The position numbers and the translations under genes were made by a program. Of a stretch of 32,654 nucleotides of DNA, positions 18,878 through 27,746 are shown piece after piece (position 1 is the stretch's first letter; every line of letters begins with the position of its first letter). The notes beneath the pieces were generated by a model, which was not told the DNA's origin, ran no database searches, and was given only the letters and a program-made list of their open reading frames with translations. Origin of the DNA: an uncultured Eubacteriaceae bacterium. GTDB taxonomy: Bacteria; Bacillota; Clostridia; Lachnospirales; CAG-274. Where the stretch lies: assembly GCA_948441255.1 (NCBI GenBank), contig CAOJPS010000005.1, forward strand, positions 1 through 32,654, given 5' to 3'.

Positions 18878-18933
18878 AAATAACATTAAAATTTCCGCAA
18901 ATACCCTCCGCCAAAAAGGCAGAGGGTAAAAAA

Positions 18934-19695
18934 TCAGTCATTTCTTCTGCTAAAAATAAGAAGAAGCCTTAAAAGGTTAGAAATAGCTACAGCGGCGGCG
19001 GCAACATAAGTCAAAGCGGCAGCTGAAAGCACTTTTTTAGCCGGCGCGATTTCATCATTTGAAAGATAATTATACTGACCAAGAAGTTTCAGCGCTCTGC
19101 TGGAAGCGTTAAATTCAACAGGCAGTGTAATAATCTGAAAGAAAACGACAGTAGCGAATAAAATAATACCAATTAAGAGCAAAATATTACTTCCGCTGAA
19201 ATAACCAAATAAAAGCCCAATCATAATAAGCGGCATAGAAAGCTTAGAACCAATATTTACAACAGGAAAAATAGCTGTTCTAAACGTAAGCGGAAAATAA
19301 CTTTCTCTGTGCTGAATAGCATGGCCCGTTTCGTGAGCGGCAACACCCAAAGCCGCGATACTTGAAGAAGCGTACACTGAATCTGATAACCTTAAAACCT
19401 TGCCTTTGGGGTCATAATGGTCTGTAAGATGACCTGAAATCCTCTCAACAGAAACATCATTTATTCCGGCGGAGAGAAGTAATTGTCTTGCCACATCAGC
19501 GCCCGTATATCCTCTTCTTGAGGAAACCTTCGAATATTTATCAAAAGTCGAAGAAACTCTTGACTGGGCAAAAAGCGCCAAAATCATAGCTGGTATAATA
19601 AGAAGAATAGTAGGGTCATAAAGAAATCCAAAGCCATAACCTCCGCCATAAAAGCCGTTAGTTTGTCTAACAAGCATAAAAATACTGTCAAGCAT
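18934..19695 (-). CDS. YugP-family neutral zinc metallopeptidase (membrane)
   Basis: GVAAHETGHAIQHRESYFPL HExxH-type motif, four membrane segments. Confidence 0.9.
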   Translation of the reverse strand: MLDSIFMLVRQTNGFYGGGYGFGFLYDPTILLIIPAMILALFAQSRVSSTFDKYSKVSSRRGYTGADVARQLLLSAGINDVSVERISGHLTDHYDPKGKVLRLSDSVYASSSIAALGVAAHETGHAIQHRESYFPLTFRTAIFPVVNIGSKLSMPLIMIGLLFGYFSGSNILLLIGIILFATVVFFQIITLPVEFNASSRALKLLGQYNYLSNDEIAPAKKVLSAAALTYVAAAAVAISNLLRLLLIFSRRND

Positions 19696-19758
19696 AATAA
19701 AATCCCCCTTTATAAAAAGTCTTTACAATAATATACGAATAAACTATTATATAGTCTT

Positions 19759-20700
19759 TTAATTCACTCCAAGAACCATTCCTTTTTCGATAGTATGCCC
19801 TCTCATATAATCAGCACAGGACATTTTTTTGCCGCCTTTAGACTGAACTTCTTTAATAAGAACCGCCGAATCTTTAGTTTTAACAACAAAACCTTTTTTA
19901 TTTAAAATTTCAATAATAGTACCGGCTTCACCGTCATTTGCTGAATATTCCTCGGCGCTCCATATTTTAAATACTTCCCCATTCAGCAAAGTATATGCGC
20001 CAAGAATAGGATTTAAGCCTCTTATAATATTCAAGATTTCTTTTGAATTATGGTTCCAATCAATTTCACCTAAGCTTTTATCAATTTTTTTGGCGTAAGA
20101 AGAAAGGCTGTCATCTTGTTTTTCAGGTTTAGCCTCACCATTTTCAATAAGTACCAAAGCCTCAAGAAGAGCTTCCGCTCCAATAGGCGCCATTTTATCG
20201 TGCAAAGAACCATATGTTTCATCTTTATCAATGACAATTTCTCTTTTAATAATCATATCTCCCGTATCAAGCCCTTCAGCCATATACATAATTGTAATTC
20301 CCGTAACAGTTTCTCCATCAATAATAGCCCTCTGAATAGGAGCGGCGCCTCTGTATTTTGGCAAAAGAGAACCGTGAACGTTAATACAGCCAAACCTTGT
20401 CATATCCAAAACTCTTTTGGGTAAAATCTGTCCATAAGCCACAACAACAATTATATCAGCCCCAAGATTTTCAATTTCATCAATACTTTCATCATTTTTT
20501 AAATTTTCGGGCTGAAAAACCGGAATCCCCGCCTTTAAAGCAACTTCTTTTACAGGAGAAAACATTAATTTTTTTCCCCTGCCTCTGGGCTTGTCGGGCT
20601 GAGTAACAACTCCAATAACATTATGTTTTTCAATAAGCGCTTTCAAAGATGGAACAGCAAAATCAGGAGTACCCATAAAAATAATTTTCAAAAAAACCAC
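19759..20700 (-). CDS. fmt: Methionyl-tRNA formyltransferase
   Basis: KIIFMGTPDFAVPSLKALIE, TQPDKPRGRGKKL, INVHGSLLPKYRGAAPIQRAII. Confidence 0.96.
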   Translation of the reverse strand: MVFLKIIFMGTPDFAVPSLKALIEKHNVIGVVTQPDKPRGRGKKLMFSPVKEVALKAGIPVFQPENLKNDESIDEIENLGADIIVVVAYGQILPKRVLDMTRFGCINVHGSLLPKYRGAAPIQRAIIDGETVTGITIMYMAEGLDTGDMIIKREIVIDKDETYGSLHDKMAPIGAEALLEALVLIENGEAKPEKQDDSLSSYAKKIDKSLGEIDWNHNSKEILNIIRGLNPILGAYTLLNGEVFKIWSAEEYSANDGEAGTIIEILNKKGFVVKTKDSAVLIKEVQSKGGKKMSCADYMRGHTIEKGMVLGVN

Positions 20701-20701
20701 C

Positions 20702-22249
20702 TCAAATCACATACTTTTTCAATTTAGAATGAAAATCTTTTAAAATAAAATCAATTAACAAAACAGGAAAAAGAGTATTTTCATTTTTACAATCAGCAGA
20801 AATTGTGTATTTTTGAGAAATACCATTTTCAAAAAATCTAATTCCCGTCATATTATCTATATAAGAATAATGTAAAAAAGCTTTTTCAAAGTCAAACCCA
20901 GCATCATAAGAAAAAAATATAAAATGAGAAAATAATCTTTTCAATTCCATTATTGAAATACTATGGTCAGAACCAATTTCACACAAATTCTTTTCTTTTA
21001 AAATAAATCCCCTTTTTTTCTCAAAATTCAAATTCTCAAAATGCCTTTTTATGCTAAAATCAGCGCTTTCAAAATAAATAACCGCAATAGAAAATTCTTC
21101 CAAAATAACAGAAAATCCGATTCGGCGCAATATACTTTTAAATCGTATTTCATTTGTATGATTTTTTAAAAAATTATACAAATTATCCTCTAAAAGTTTT
21201 TCCGAATATTCAAAATTCTCACCTAAAAACCAGACATTATTTTCAAACATCTTTTTCATACCTTTAGAATAATTGCTTATAACAACCGTATTGCAAGCCA
21301 TAAGTTCAAAAACGCGCCTGGCAAACATAGTATCCGAATTTTTAACAGTATTAATATTTACAGCATACTTAGCTTTTTTTATTTCTCTGCCCAATTTGTC
21401 AAACGGTATACTGCCTTTATTAAACAGAGAATATTTTTGAGGAAAAACAGTATTTACATTATTTGAATTAAAATATCTGTCATAAATTTTCAGATTTATA
21501 TTCTTATTCAAAATATTATCAAACAAGTTTTCCATATCCATACAGCGTTCTTTTTCATTGTTATACCAACTCCCAGCAAAGACAGCGAAATTCTCCTTTG
21601 GAAAACTATTCATAGGATTAAAAAACTTAGGTGTAAAACCAAACATCAGCACTTCCGTATTATTTTTTCCCAATTTTTTGTATCTTTCAACACATTCAGC
21701 ACAAGTTGTAAATATATAATCAAACTTCAAAGCTGTGTCAACAAAATCATATTTATCATTGCCAAAATACGTTGGGTCTTCCTTATTCCAAAATACGGTT
21801 TTAATATTATGCCTTTTACAATAATCCAATATACCAAAAAGGACTTTTCTTGTTTCAAAAAGGACATTATTATTTTTATAAATCTTGCCTCTCCAGCACT
21901 CGCCATATTCTTTTATACCACTCCAAGCGGACTCACAAAAAAATATATCCGGCATAAACTCGTCAAAAATATTATGCCAGTTATTTGGTGTAACAAAGCG
22001 CGCGTCGCATTCTTGTGAAAAACATTTATAAGTCATATCATCGCATATAAAAGCAACTTTAACGTCTTTTTTTAAAACAGGAGTTTTTATATCTTTAATA
22101 TATTTACGTTCTCCTTTTTTATTTGAAACACGGCAATTTTTATTTTTAAAGCCGCTCAGCATTGAATAAAGAAAAAAAGCCGCTGTACAAATAATTTTAG
22201 AATTATTTGTTTTTTTATATAAACCATAAACAAATTTTTTTAAATTCAT
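20702..22249 (-). CDS. CgeB/YkvP-like glycosyltransferase family protein
   Basis: 515 aa; FCESAWSGIKEYGECWRGKIY, FWNKEDPTYFGNDKYDF, GFTPKFFNPM, FAVFAGSWYNNEKERC, ARRVFELMACNTVVISNYSKGM pattern of CgeB-like glycosyltransferases. Confidence 0.72.
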   Translation of the reverse strand: MNLKKFVYGLYKKTNNSKIICTAAFFLYSMLSGFKNKNCRVSNKKGERKYIKDIKTPVLKKDVKVAFICDDMTYKCFSQECDARFVTPNNWHNIFDEFMPDIFFCESAWSGIKEYGECWRGKIYKNNNVLFETRKVLFGILDYCKRHNIKTVFWNKEDPTYFGNDKYDFVDTALKFDYIFTTCAECVERYKKLGKNNTEVLMFGFTPKFFNPMNSFPKENFAVFAGSWYNNEKERCMDMENLFDNILNKNINLKIYDRYFNSNNVNTVFPQKYSLFNKGSIPFDKLGREIKKAKYAVNINTVKNSDTMFARRVFELMACNTVVISNYSKGMKKMFENNVWFLGENFEYSEKLLEDNLYNFLKNHTNEIRFKSILRRIGFSVILEEFSIAVIYFESADFSIKRHFENLNFEKKRGFILKEKNLCEIGSDHSISIMELKRLFSHFIFFSYDAGFDFEKAFLHYSYIDNMTGIRFFENGISQKYTISADCKNENTLFPVLLIDFILKDFHSKLKKYVI

Positions 22250-22255
22250 AATGTA

Positions 22256-23026
22256 TCATCTTTCCAAATAGGATTTAGAATATTTTTTTACTCCATTTAA
22301 AATGTGAAAAAAAGTATAATATAAAGAGCCGCAAATACCCTTTCCATACTCTCTGTGAACCTTATAAGTCATAAAAGCAGATTTTAACTTACTCCTTGAT
22401 TTTCCATTTGGGGTCAGCCTATACTTTAAAAGCGGTTCATTTATTCCATAAGCCGTATCATATTTGCCAAGTATTTGAAGCCAATTCAAATAATCCTCGT
22501 GCAAACTGTCTTTTTTCATAGGAAACTCTTTAGCTACAGACTTCAGCAAAACAACAGAAGAACAAGGAATAGAATTTGTTTTTAAAAGTTTTTTATAAGT
22601 AGTTTTCTCCAAAACAGGAACAATCCTTCCCGTTTCAGTTCCATCATCTAATATAAGCGCTCTTGCCGTATAAGAAAACACAGCGTTTTTTTTCTCAAGC
22701 AAATCAATCTGCCGTCTAAGTTTTCCTTTTATCCAGATATCGTCCACATCTAAAAAAGCTATATACTTTCCTTTTGACACGCTAACTCCTCTGTTTCTCG
22801 TACCAGCAACTCCAAGCGATTGTTTATTTTTAAGATAAACAATATTATCATATTTTTTCAAATAGCAATTCATTATTTCATCAGTATTATCATTCGAGAA
22901 ATCGTTTATAAAAATAATCTCCAAAGGAACATTTTGAATTAAAACAGAATTTATAGCGTCATTAATATATTTAGCGCCATTATAGCTTGCTATTATAACA
23001 GAAACAATGGGTTTCATATTTTTCAA
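22256..23026 (-). CDS. Family 2 glycosyltransferase
   Basis: PIVSVIIASYNGAKYINDAINSVLIQ, IIFINDFSNDNTDEI, GVAGTRNRGVSVSKGKYIAFLDVDDIW: GT-A fold with DxD. Confidence 0.93.
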   Translation of the reverse strand: MKNMKPIVSVIIASYNGAKYINDAINSVLIQNVPLEIIFINDFSNDNTDEIMNCYLKKYDNIVYLKNKQSLGVAGTRNRGVSVSKGKYIAFLDVDDIWIKGKLRRQIDLLEKKNAVFSYTARALILDDGTETGRIVPVLEKTTYKKLLKTNSIPCSSVVLLKSVAKEFPMKKDSLHEDYLNWLQILGKYDTAYGINEPLLKYRLTPNGKSRSKLKSAFMTYKVHREYGKGICGSLYYTFFHILNGVKKYSKSYLER

Positions 23027-23048
23027 TCAGCCGCACCTCTTCTAAATT

Positions 23049-23495
23049 TTATTCCTCATCAATAATTTTATCAATATATAAAATACCGTCAAGATGTTCT
23101 GTTTCGTGACATAAAGCAATTGCCAAAAGTTCCTCACCCTCAACAACAATTTTCTCTCCGTTTCTATTCAAAGCTTCAACTCTGCAATATTCCGGACGCA
23201 AAACTTTTCCCGTTTCTCCAGGAACACTAAGACACGCTTCTTCCCAAACCCTTTCACCTCTTGTTTCAACCACAACAGGATTAATAAGTTCAATAAGTCC
23301 CTCACCAATATCAATAATAACAACCTTTTTGAGAATACCAACCTGAGGAGCGGCAAGCCCAACGCCTTCAGCGGCATACATAGTTTCAGCCATATCATCT
23401 AAAAGAGTTATAATTTTTTCATTAATTTCTTTAACTTCTCTTGATTTTTTTCTTAAAATCTCATCATCTTTAAGTCTTATTGTTCTTATAGCCAT
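23049..23495 (-). CDS. def: Peptide deformylase
   Basis: [32 protein letters not shown] (variant HExxH: HETEH). Confidence 0.95.
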   Translation of the reverse strand: MAIRTIRLKDDEILRKKSREVKEINEKIITLLDDMAETMYAAEGVGLAAPQVGILKKVVIIDIGEGLIELINPVVVETRGERVWEEACLSVPGETGKVLRPEYCRVEALNRNGEKIVVEGEELLAIALCHETEHLDGILYIDKIIDEE

Positions 23496-23564
23496 TAAAA
23501 ACCTTTCCTTTCCAAAATCAAAACACCGATTATATTATTTTTAGTTTAATAGAAATTTTTTAAA

Positions 23565-25790
23565 TCACATAATATAAACGGGATTAAGCGTTATATTAAT
23601 ATTAATTCCACTTACGTCATAACACTCCCTAAGTCTGTCAAGGCAGTACAGAACATAATTTTTCAAATTCCTCTCACGCACTCCCTTAACAATAATTTTC
23701 CATCGATACTGATTTTTTATTTTTGAAACAGTTGCAGGAGAAGGACCTATATGTTCAAACTGATTATTTTTATTAAATTTAACCATTATATCCAAAAGAG
23801 CAAACAAAGCTTTAATAACCTTTTTCTCATCAAAAGAAACAAACATAATAAAAAATATATGAGAAAAAGGAGGATACATCATTTGTTTTCTTACAGTAAT
23901 CTCGTGATTATAAAAAGAAATATAATCATTATTTTTAGCAAACTCAATACTGTAATGCTCCGGATTATATGTCTGAATAAAAACACTGCCTTTAACAGAA
24001 GCCCTGCCCGCTCTGCCAGAAACCTGAGTAAGCATCTGAAAAGTATTTTCAGCACATTTAAAATCACCCGAATTAAGCGACATATCAGCAGCGACAACCC
24101 CCACCACTGAAACATTAGGAAAATCAAGCCCTTTAGCAATCATTTGAGTTCCAATAAGTATATCGGCGTCTCCGCGAGCGAATTTTTTAAGAATATTCTC
24201 GTGGGCATTTTTACCTGAAGTAGTATCCAAATCCATTCTAAGAATACGTGCCTCTGGAAAAATTTTTTTTGTTTCCTCCTCAATCTTCTGAGTACCCGTT
24301 CCAAAATATTTTATATATTGGGAACCACACCTGGGACAATTTTTAGGATTAGCGAGAGTTTTTCCGCAATAATGACAAATAAGTTTGTTTCCGCTCAAAT
24401 GATAAGTATAATTTACATTACAGGATTCACACTCCATAACATAGCCGCATTTACGGCAAGACACAAAAGTCGAGTAACCTCTTCGGTTTAAAAATAAAAT
24501 TGTTTGCCTGCCATTAAGAAGATTGTCCTCAATAGCGTTAAGCAAAGAAGAACTGAATACAGATTTATTGCCGTTTTCAAGTTCCTTACGCATATCTATA
24601 ACATTAATCTCCGGAAAACTCTTATTAACTCTGCTGCTTATAGTAACAAGGTCAAACTCACCAATATTAGCTTTATAATAAGTGGATATATCAGGAGTAG
24701 CGCTTCCAAAAACAGTAATAGAACCACATATTCTGCCTATCTCAATTGCAATTTCTCTAACATCATATTTAGGAGTTGTTTCTGACTTATAAGTGCTCTC
24801 GTGCTCTTCATCAATTATAACAGCGCCAAGATTAGCAAACGGAGTAAAAATTGCCGACCTTGGACCAATCATAATAGAAATCTCACCCTCACGAGCTTTT
24901 TTCCACTGGTCAAATCTTTCGCCGGCAGATAAACGAGAATGCGTAACCGAAACCAATCTTCCAAATCTGCTCATAAATCTATTAACCGTCTGAGGGGTCA
25001 AAGAAATCTCCGGGACAAGAACAATAGCCTGTTTTCCCGCTTTCAAAACAGCTTCAATAATCCGCATATAAATTTCCGTTTTCCCGCTGCCTGTAACCCC
25101 ATGAATCAAAACAGGTTTTATATCATTTGAGTAAAACTTATTCAAAACAAAATTAATCGCGTTTTTTTGTTCATCTGTAGGGACAAAGGGATTAGTCTTT
25201 TTCACAAAAGAAAAATCCAAAACATCTCTTTTAATTTCTCTGTCCAAAACATTAATAAGACCTTTCTTTTCAAGAGCGGAAATAGGCGACAAATTTATTT
25301 CAAGGAGCATTTTAATCTCGTCAACCGCTGTTCCATCAAATTCACAAAGAAAATTTAAAACTCTGCTCTGCAAATTATTCTTCGACACACATTTGTCAAA
25401 GAGAATCTGAAAATCCTCTTTCTTTCTGTTCAAATACACATATCCGCGAGTTTTGTCTTTAACAATAGATGGCATAATACACCGCAAGCATTCTGAAAGA
25501 GTAGAATAGTATTTTTCTTTCATAAATTTAGCAAGCTCAATAGCATTTTCAGAAAAAACAGGATACTTGTCCATAATAGAAATGACGCATTTCAGCTTAT
25601 CTGAAGGCACGTCCGTATATTCTGAAAAACCAATAACATATCCCTCATATTTCTTATTACCCTTTCCAAAAGGAACAATAACTCTCATACCAACACATAA
25701 TTGACCTTTGAGCGTATCAGGAATAATATAATTAAAAATTCTGTCAACATTTTTATGAGTAATAGAAATAATAACCTCCGCATATTTCAT
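23565..25790 (-). CDS. priA: Primosomal protein N' (replication restart helicase PriA)
   Basis: LIHGVTGSGKTEIYM, IIDEEHESTYKSE, zinc-binding CRKCGYVMECESCN...CHYCG, GTQMIAKGLDFPNVSVVGVVAAD. Confidence 0.97.
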   Translation of the reverse strand: MKYAEVIISITHKNVDRIFNYIIPDTLKGQLCVGMRVIVPFGKGNKKYEGYVIGFSEYTDVPSDKLKCVISIMDKYPVFSENAIELAKFMKEKYYSTLSECLRCIMPSIVKDKTRGYVYLNRKKEDFQILFDKCVSKNNLQSRVLNFLCEFDGTAVDEIKMLLEINLSPISALEKKGLINVLDREIKRDVLDFSFVKKTNPFVPTDEQKNAINFVLNKFYSNDIKPVLIHGVTGSGKTEIYMRIIEAVLKAGKQAIVLVPEISLTPQTVNRFMSRFGRLVSVTHSRLSAGERFDQWKKAREGEISIMIGPRSAIFTPFANLGAVIIDEEHESTYKSETTPKYDVREIAIEIGRICGSITVFGSATPDISTYYKANIGEFDLVTISSRVNKSFPEINVIDMRKELENGNKSVFSSSLLNAIEDNLLNGRQTILFLNRRGYSTFVSCRKCGYVMECESCNVNYTYHLSGNKLICHYCGKTLANPKNCPRCGSQYIKYFGTGTQKIEEETKKIFPEARILRMDLDTTSGKNAHENILKKFARGDADILIGTQMIAKGLDFPNVSVVGVVAADMSLNSGDFKCAENTFQMLTQVSGRAGRASVKGSVFIQTYNPEHYSIEFAKNNDYISFYNHEITVRKQMMYPPFSHIFFIMFVSFDEKKVIKALFALLDIMVKFNKNNQFEHIGPSPATVSKIKNQYRWKIIVKGVRERNLKNYVLYCLDRLRECYDVSGININITLNPVYIM

Positions 25791-25821
25791 TTAACTACCG
25801 TCTTTCAAAAAAATAAATTTT

Positions 25822-25850
25822 AGAAAGCACTTGTTAAACAAGTGTTTTCT
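25822..25850. terminator. Hairpin overlapping the rpoZ stop codon (possible terminator or processing site)
   Basis: AGAAAGCACTTGTTAAACAAGTGTTTTCT near-perfect palindrome at the end of rpoZ. Confidence 0.5.
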
Positions 25851-26365
25851 CATTCTTCCTCAGCGTCAGATTCATCGTCATCTGTTTCCTCAAAATCAGT
25901 ATCATCAATTATTTCATCATCTAATTCATCAGTATCAAAAGTTTCATCATCCAATTCATCAAAATCCGAAACATCAAATACATCAAAATCATCCGTTTCC
26001 TCGTCTATTTCTTCAGAAATATTCTCATCAAGCCCATTATCCATATTAGTATTATCTTCCGGTTTTTTACTTAAATAATCTTCTTCATTAGTAAAATAAT
26101 CTTCCTCATTAAAAACAGGGTGAAGATTCAAAACAGTACCCTCTCCCTCAGGAACTACCTTAATTTTTCCTTCATTAATTTCTTCAACGGCTGTAGAAAG
26201 CGGTTTTCCCTTTGTATTCTCAACCATAGGCTCATCACCGTCAATAATTTGTCTTGCTCTTTTCGAAGCCGCAATAACAATAGTATAACGGCTAGTAATC
26301 TCCGAAGCGTCCTCAGTATCTTTATTAAGTACCTCCATTAATTCCGCATAAGATGGTTTAAGCAT
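25850..26365 (-). CDS. rpoZ: DNA-directed RNA polymerase omega subunit with long acidic C-terminal extension
   Basis: MLKPSYAELMEVLNKDTEDASEITSRYTIVIAASKRARQIIDGDEPMV is the omega core; position next to gmk; followed by ~75-100 aa Asp/Glu-rich tail. Confidence 0.92.
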   Translation of the reverse strand: MLKPSYAELMEVLNKDTEDASEITSRYTIVIAASKRARQIIDGDEPMVENTKGKPLSTAVEEINEGKIKVVPEGEGTVLNLHPVFNEEDYFTNEEDYLSKKPEDNTNMDNGLDENISEEIDEETDDFDVFDVSDFDELDDETFDTDELDDEIIDDTDFEETDDDESDAEEE

Positions 26366-26974
26366 TTAATTATCTCCTTTCAAAATATGTTTTAAGTTCA
26401 AATTTCTGCAAGCTTTCATTTTTTCGGACTTAACTATACAATTAATATCGCAAGCAGCTTTTTCAACAGAGTCATTAATAACAATATAATCGTATTTATC
26501 AATAATGTCAAATTCTTCTTTGGCTCTTTTAAGTCTAAGCTCAATTTTTTCGGGAGTTTCTGTCGCGCGTCCCAAAAGTCTTTTTTCAAGTTCTTCCATA
26601 TTTGGCGGAGTAAGAAAAATAAGTACAGCTTCTGGATAAATTTCTTTAACTTTCAAAGCGCCCTGAACCTCTATTTCCAAAATAACAACCTTATTATTTC
26701 GAATATTTTCATTAACATAGTCAATAGGCGTACCATAATAATTTCCGCAAAAACAAGCATACTCAAGGAGCTTATTATTATCAATCATATTTTGAAATTC
26801 TTCCATAGTTTTAAAAAAGTAATGAACTCCATTTTTTTCATTGTTTCTTGGCTCTCTTGTGGTTGCCGAAATTGACAGCATATAAGAATCGTCTTTTTTA
26901 AGCTGTTCCACAACAGTACCTTTTCCCGCTCCTGACGGACCTGAAATAATTATAAGAATACCCTTATCATTCAT
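26366..26974 (-). CDS. gmk: Guanylate kinase
   Basis: GILIIISGPSGAGKGTVVEQLKKDD, SISATTREPRNNEKNGVHYFF. Confidence 0.97.
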   Translation of the reverse strand: MNDKGILIIISGPSGAGKGTVVEQLKKDDSYMLSISATTREPRNNEKNGVHYFFKTMEEFQNMIDNNKLLEYACFCGNYYGTPIDYVNENIRNNKVVILEIEVQGALKVKEIYPEAVLIFLTPPNMEELEKRLLGRATETPEKIELRLKRAKEEFDIIDKYDYIVINDSVEKAACDINCIVKSEKMKACRNLNLKHILKGDN

Positions 26975-27013
26975 TATATTAAATCTCTCCTGTTTTTTAA
27001 ATATTTATTCTAA

Positions 27014-27153
27014 GGAAACTCCGTATAATTCAAAAATAAAAATAATTTTTAAAAAAAATTGAAGTGATAGTGTTATTTTTCCTGAAAAATGACACGATAA
27101 CGGAAATTTTAACTTTAAAAAATTATTTTTAATATCCTTTGTTCGGTGTTTCC
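27014..27153. mobile_element. MITE-like element family 1, copy B (140 bp, inverted relative to copy A)
   Basis: Reverse complement nearly identical to 9627-9767; TIRs GGAAACTCCG / CGGTGTTTCC; exact CTAA duplication (27010-27013 and 27154-27157). Confidence 0.88.
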
Positions 27154-27212
27154 CTAAAAAAACTGTTTTTTCAGTATAAAAAAATAAATTTTATACTATA
27201 AACAATAGAACT

Positions 27213-27264
27213 TATCTGAAAACTACCATAAGACATCAGTTGTGTATATTTTAGTTTTCAGATA
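27213..27264. repeat. Perfect 13-bp inverted repeat downstream of remA
   Basis: TATCTGAAAACTA ... TAGTTTTCAGATA separated by 26 nt; no T-tract on either side. Confidence 0.8.
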
Positions 27265-27268
27265 CGCT

Positions 27269-27574
27269 CTAGCTATTATTTTCATCATCAATATCATCAA
27301 TTTCAATTTCATTATGATATATATCATTGTCCTTTGCGATAATTCTGTTCGCAACTGTTTCTGGCTGAATAGATGATAAAATAATATGGTCACTGTCAGT
27401 AATAATAACAGCTCTGGTTCTCCTGCCATATGTAGCGTCAATAAGCTTACCCTCATCTCTGCCATCTTGAATAAATCTTTTAATAGGCGCAGATTCAGGG
27501 CTTACAACAGCAACAATCCTATTTGCGGGAACAATATTCCCAAAACCGATGTTAATAAGCTTAGCGTTGTTCAT
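27269..27574 (-). CDS. remA: RemA-like extracellular matrix regulator (DUF370)
   Basis: [73 protein letters not shown]; between yicC and gmk. Confidence 0.92.
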   Translation of the reverse strand: MNNAKLINIGFGNIVPANRIVAVVSPESAPIKRFIQDGRDEGKLIDATYGRRTRAVIITDSDHIILSSIQPETVANRIIAKDNDIYHNEIEIDDIDDENNS

Positions 27575-27746
27575 AAATTAAAATTCCTTTCGATAGCAAA
27601 ACAATAAAATAATAAGTCAGTATTTACTAAAATTTACACTTCGTTAATTACAAATATTTTTTTATGAAATAAATATGAATAATCTTTGAATATTATCAAA
27701 AATTTTTTTGTTGTTTTCAGTTTAAAGTTTTGTAAATTGTCATAAA

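Noticed and set aside
25880-26000. Short tandem-like TCATC/ATCAT periodicity, considered as CRISPR or microsatellite
   Set aside because: Explained by the acidic codon run in rpoZ; no repeat-spacer architecture. No CRISPR array seen elsewhere in the window.
25831-26078. Ser-rich and His/Gln-rich plus-strand ORFs
   Set aside because: Antisense shadows of the Asp/Glu-rich rpoZ tail (GAT/GAA repeats read as TCA/TTC and CAT/ATC).
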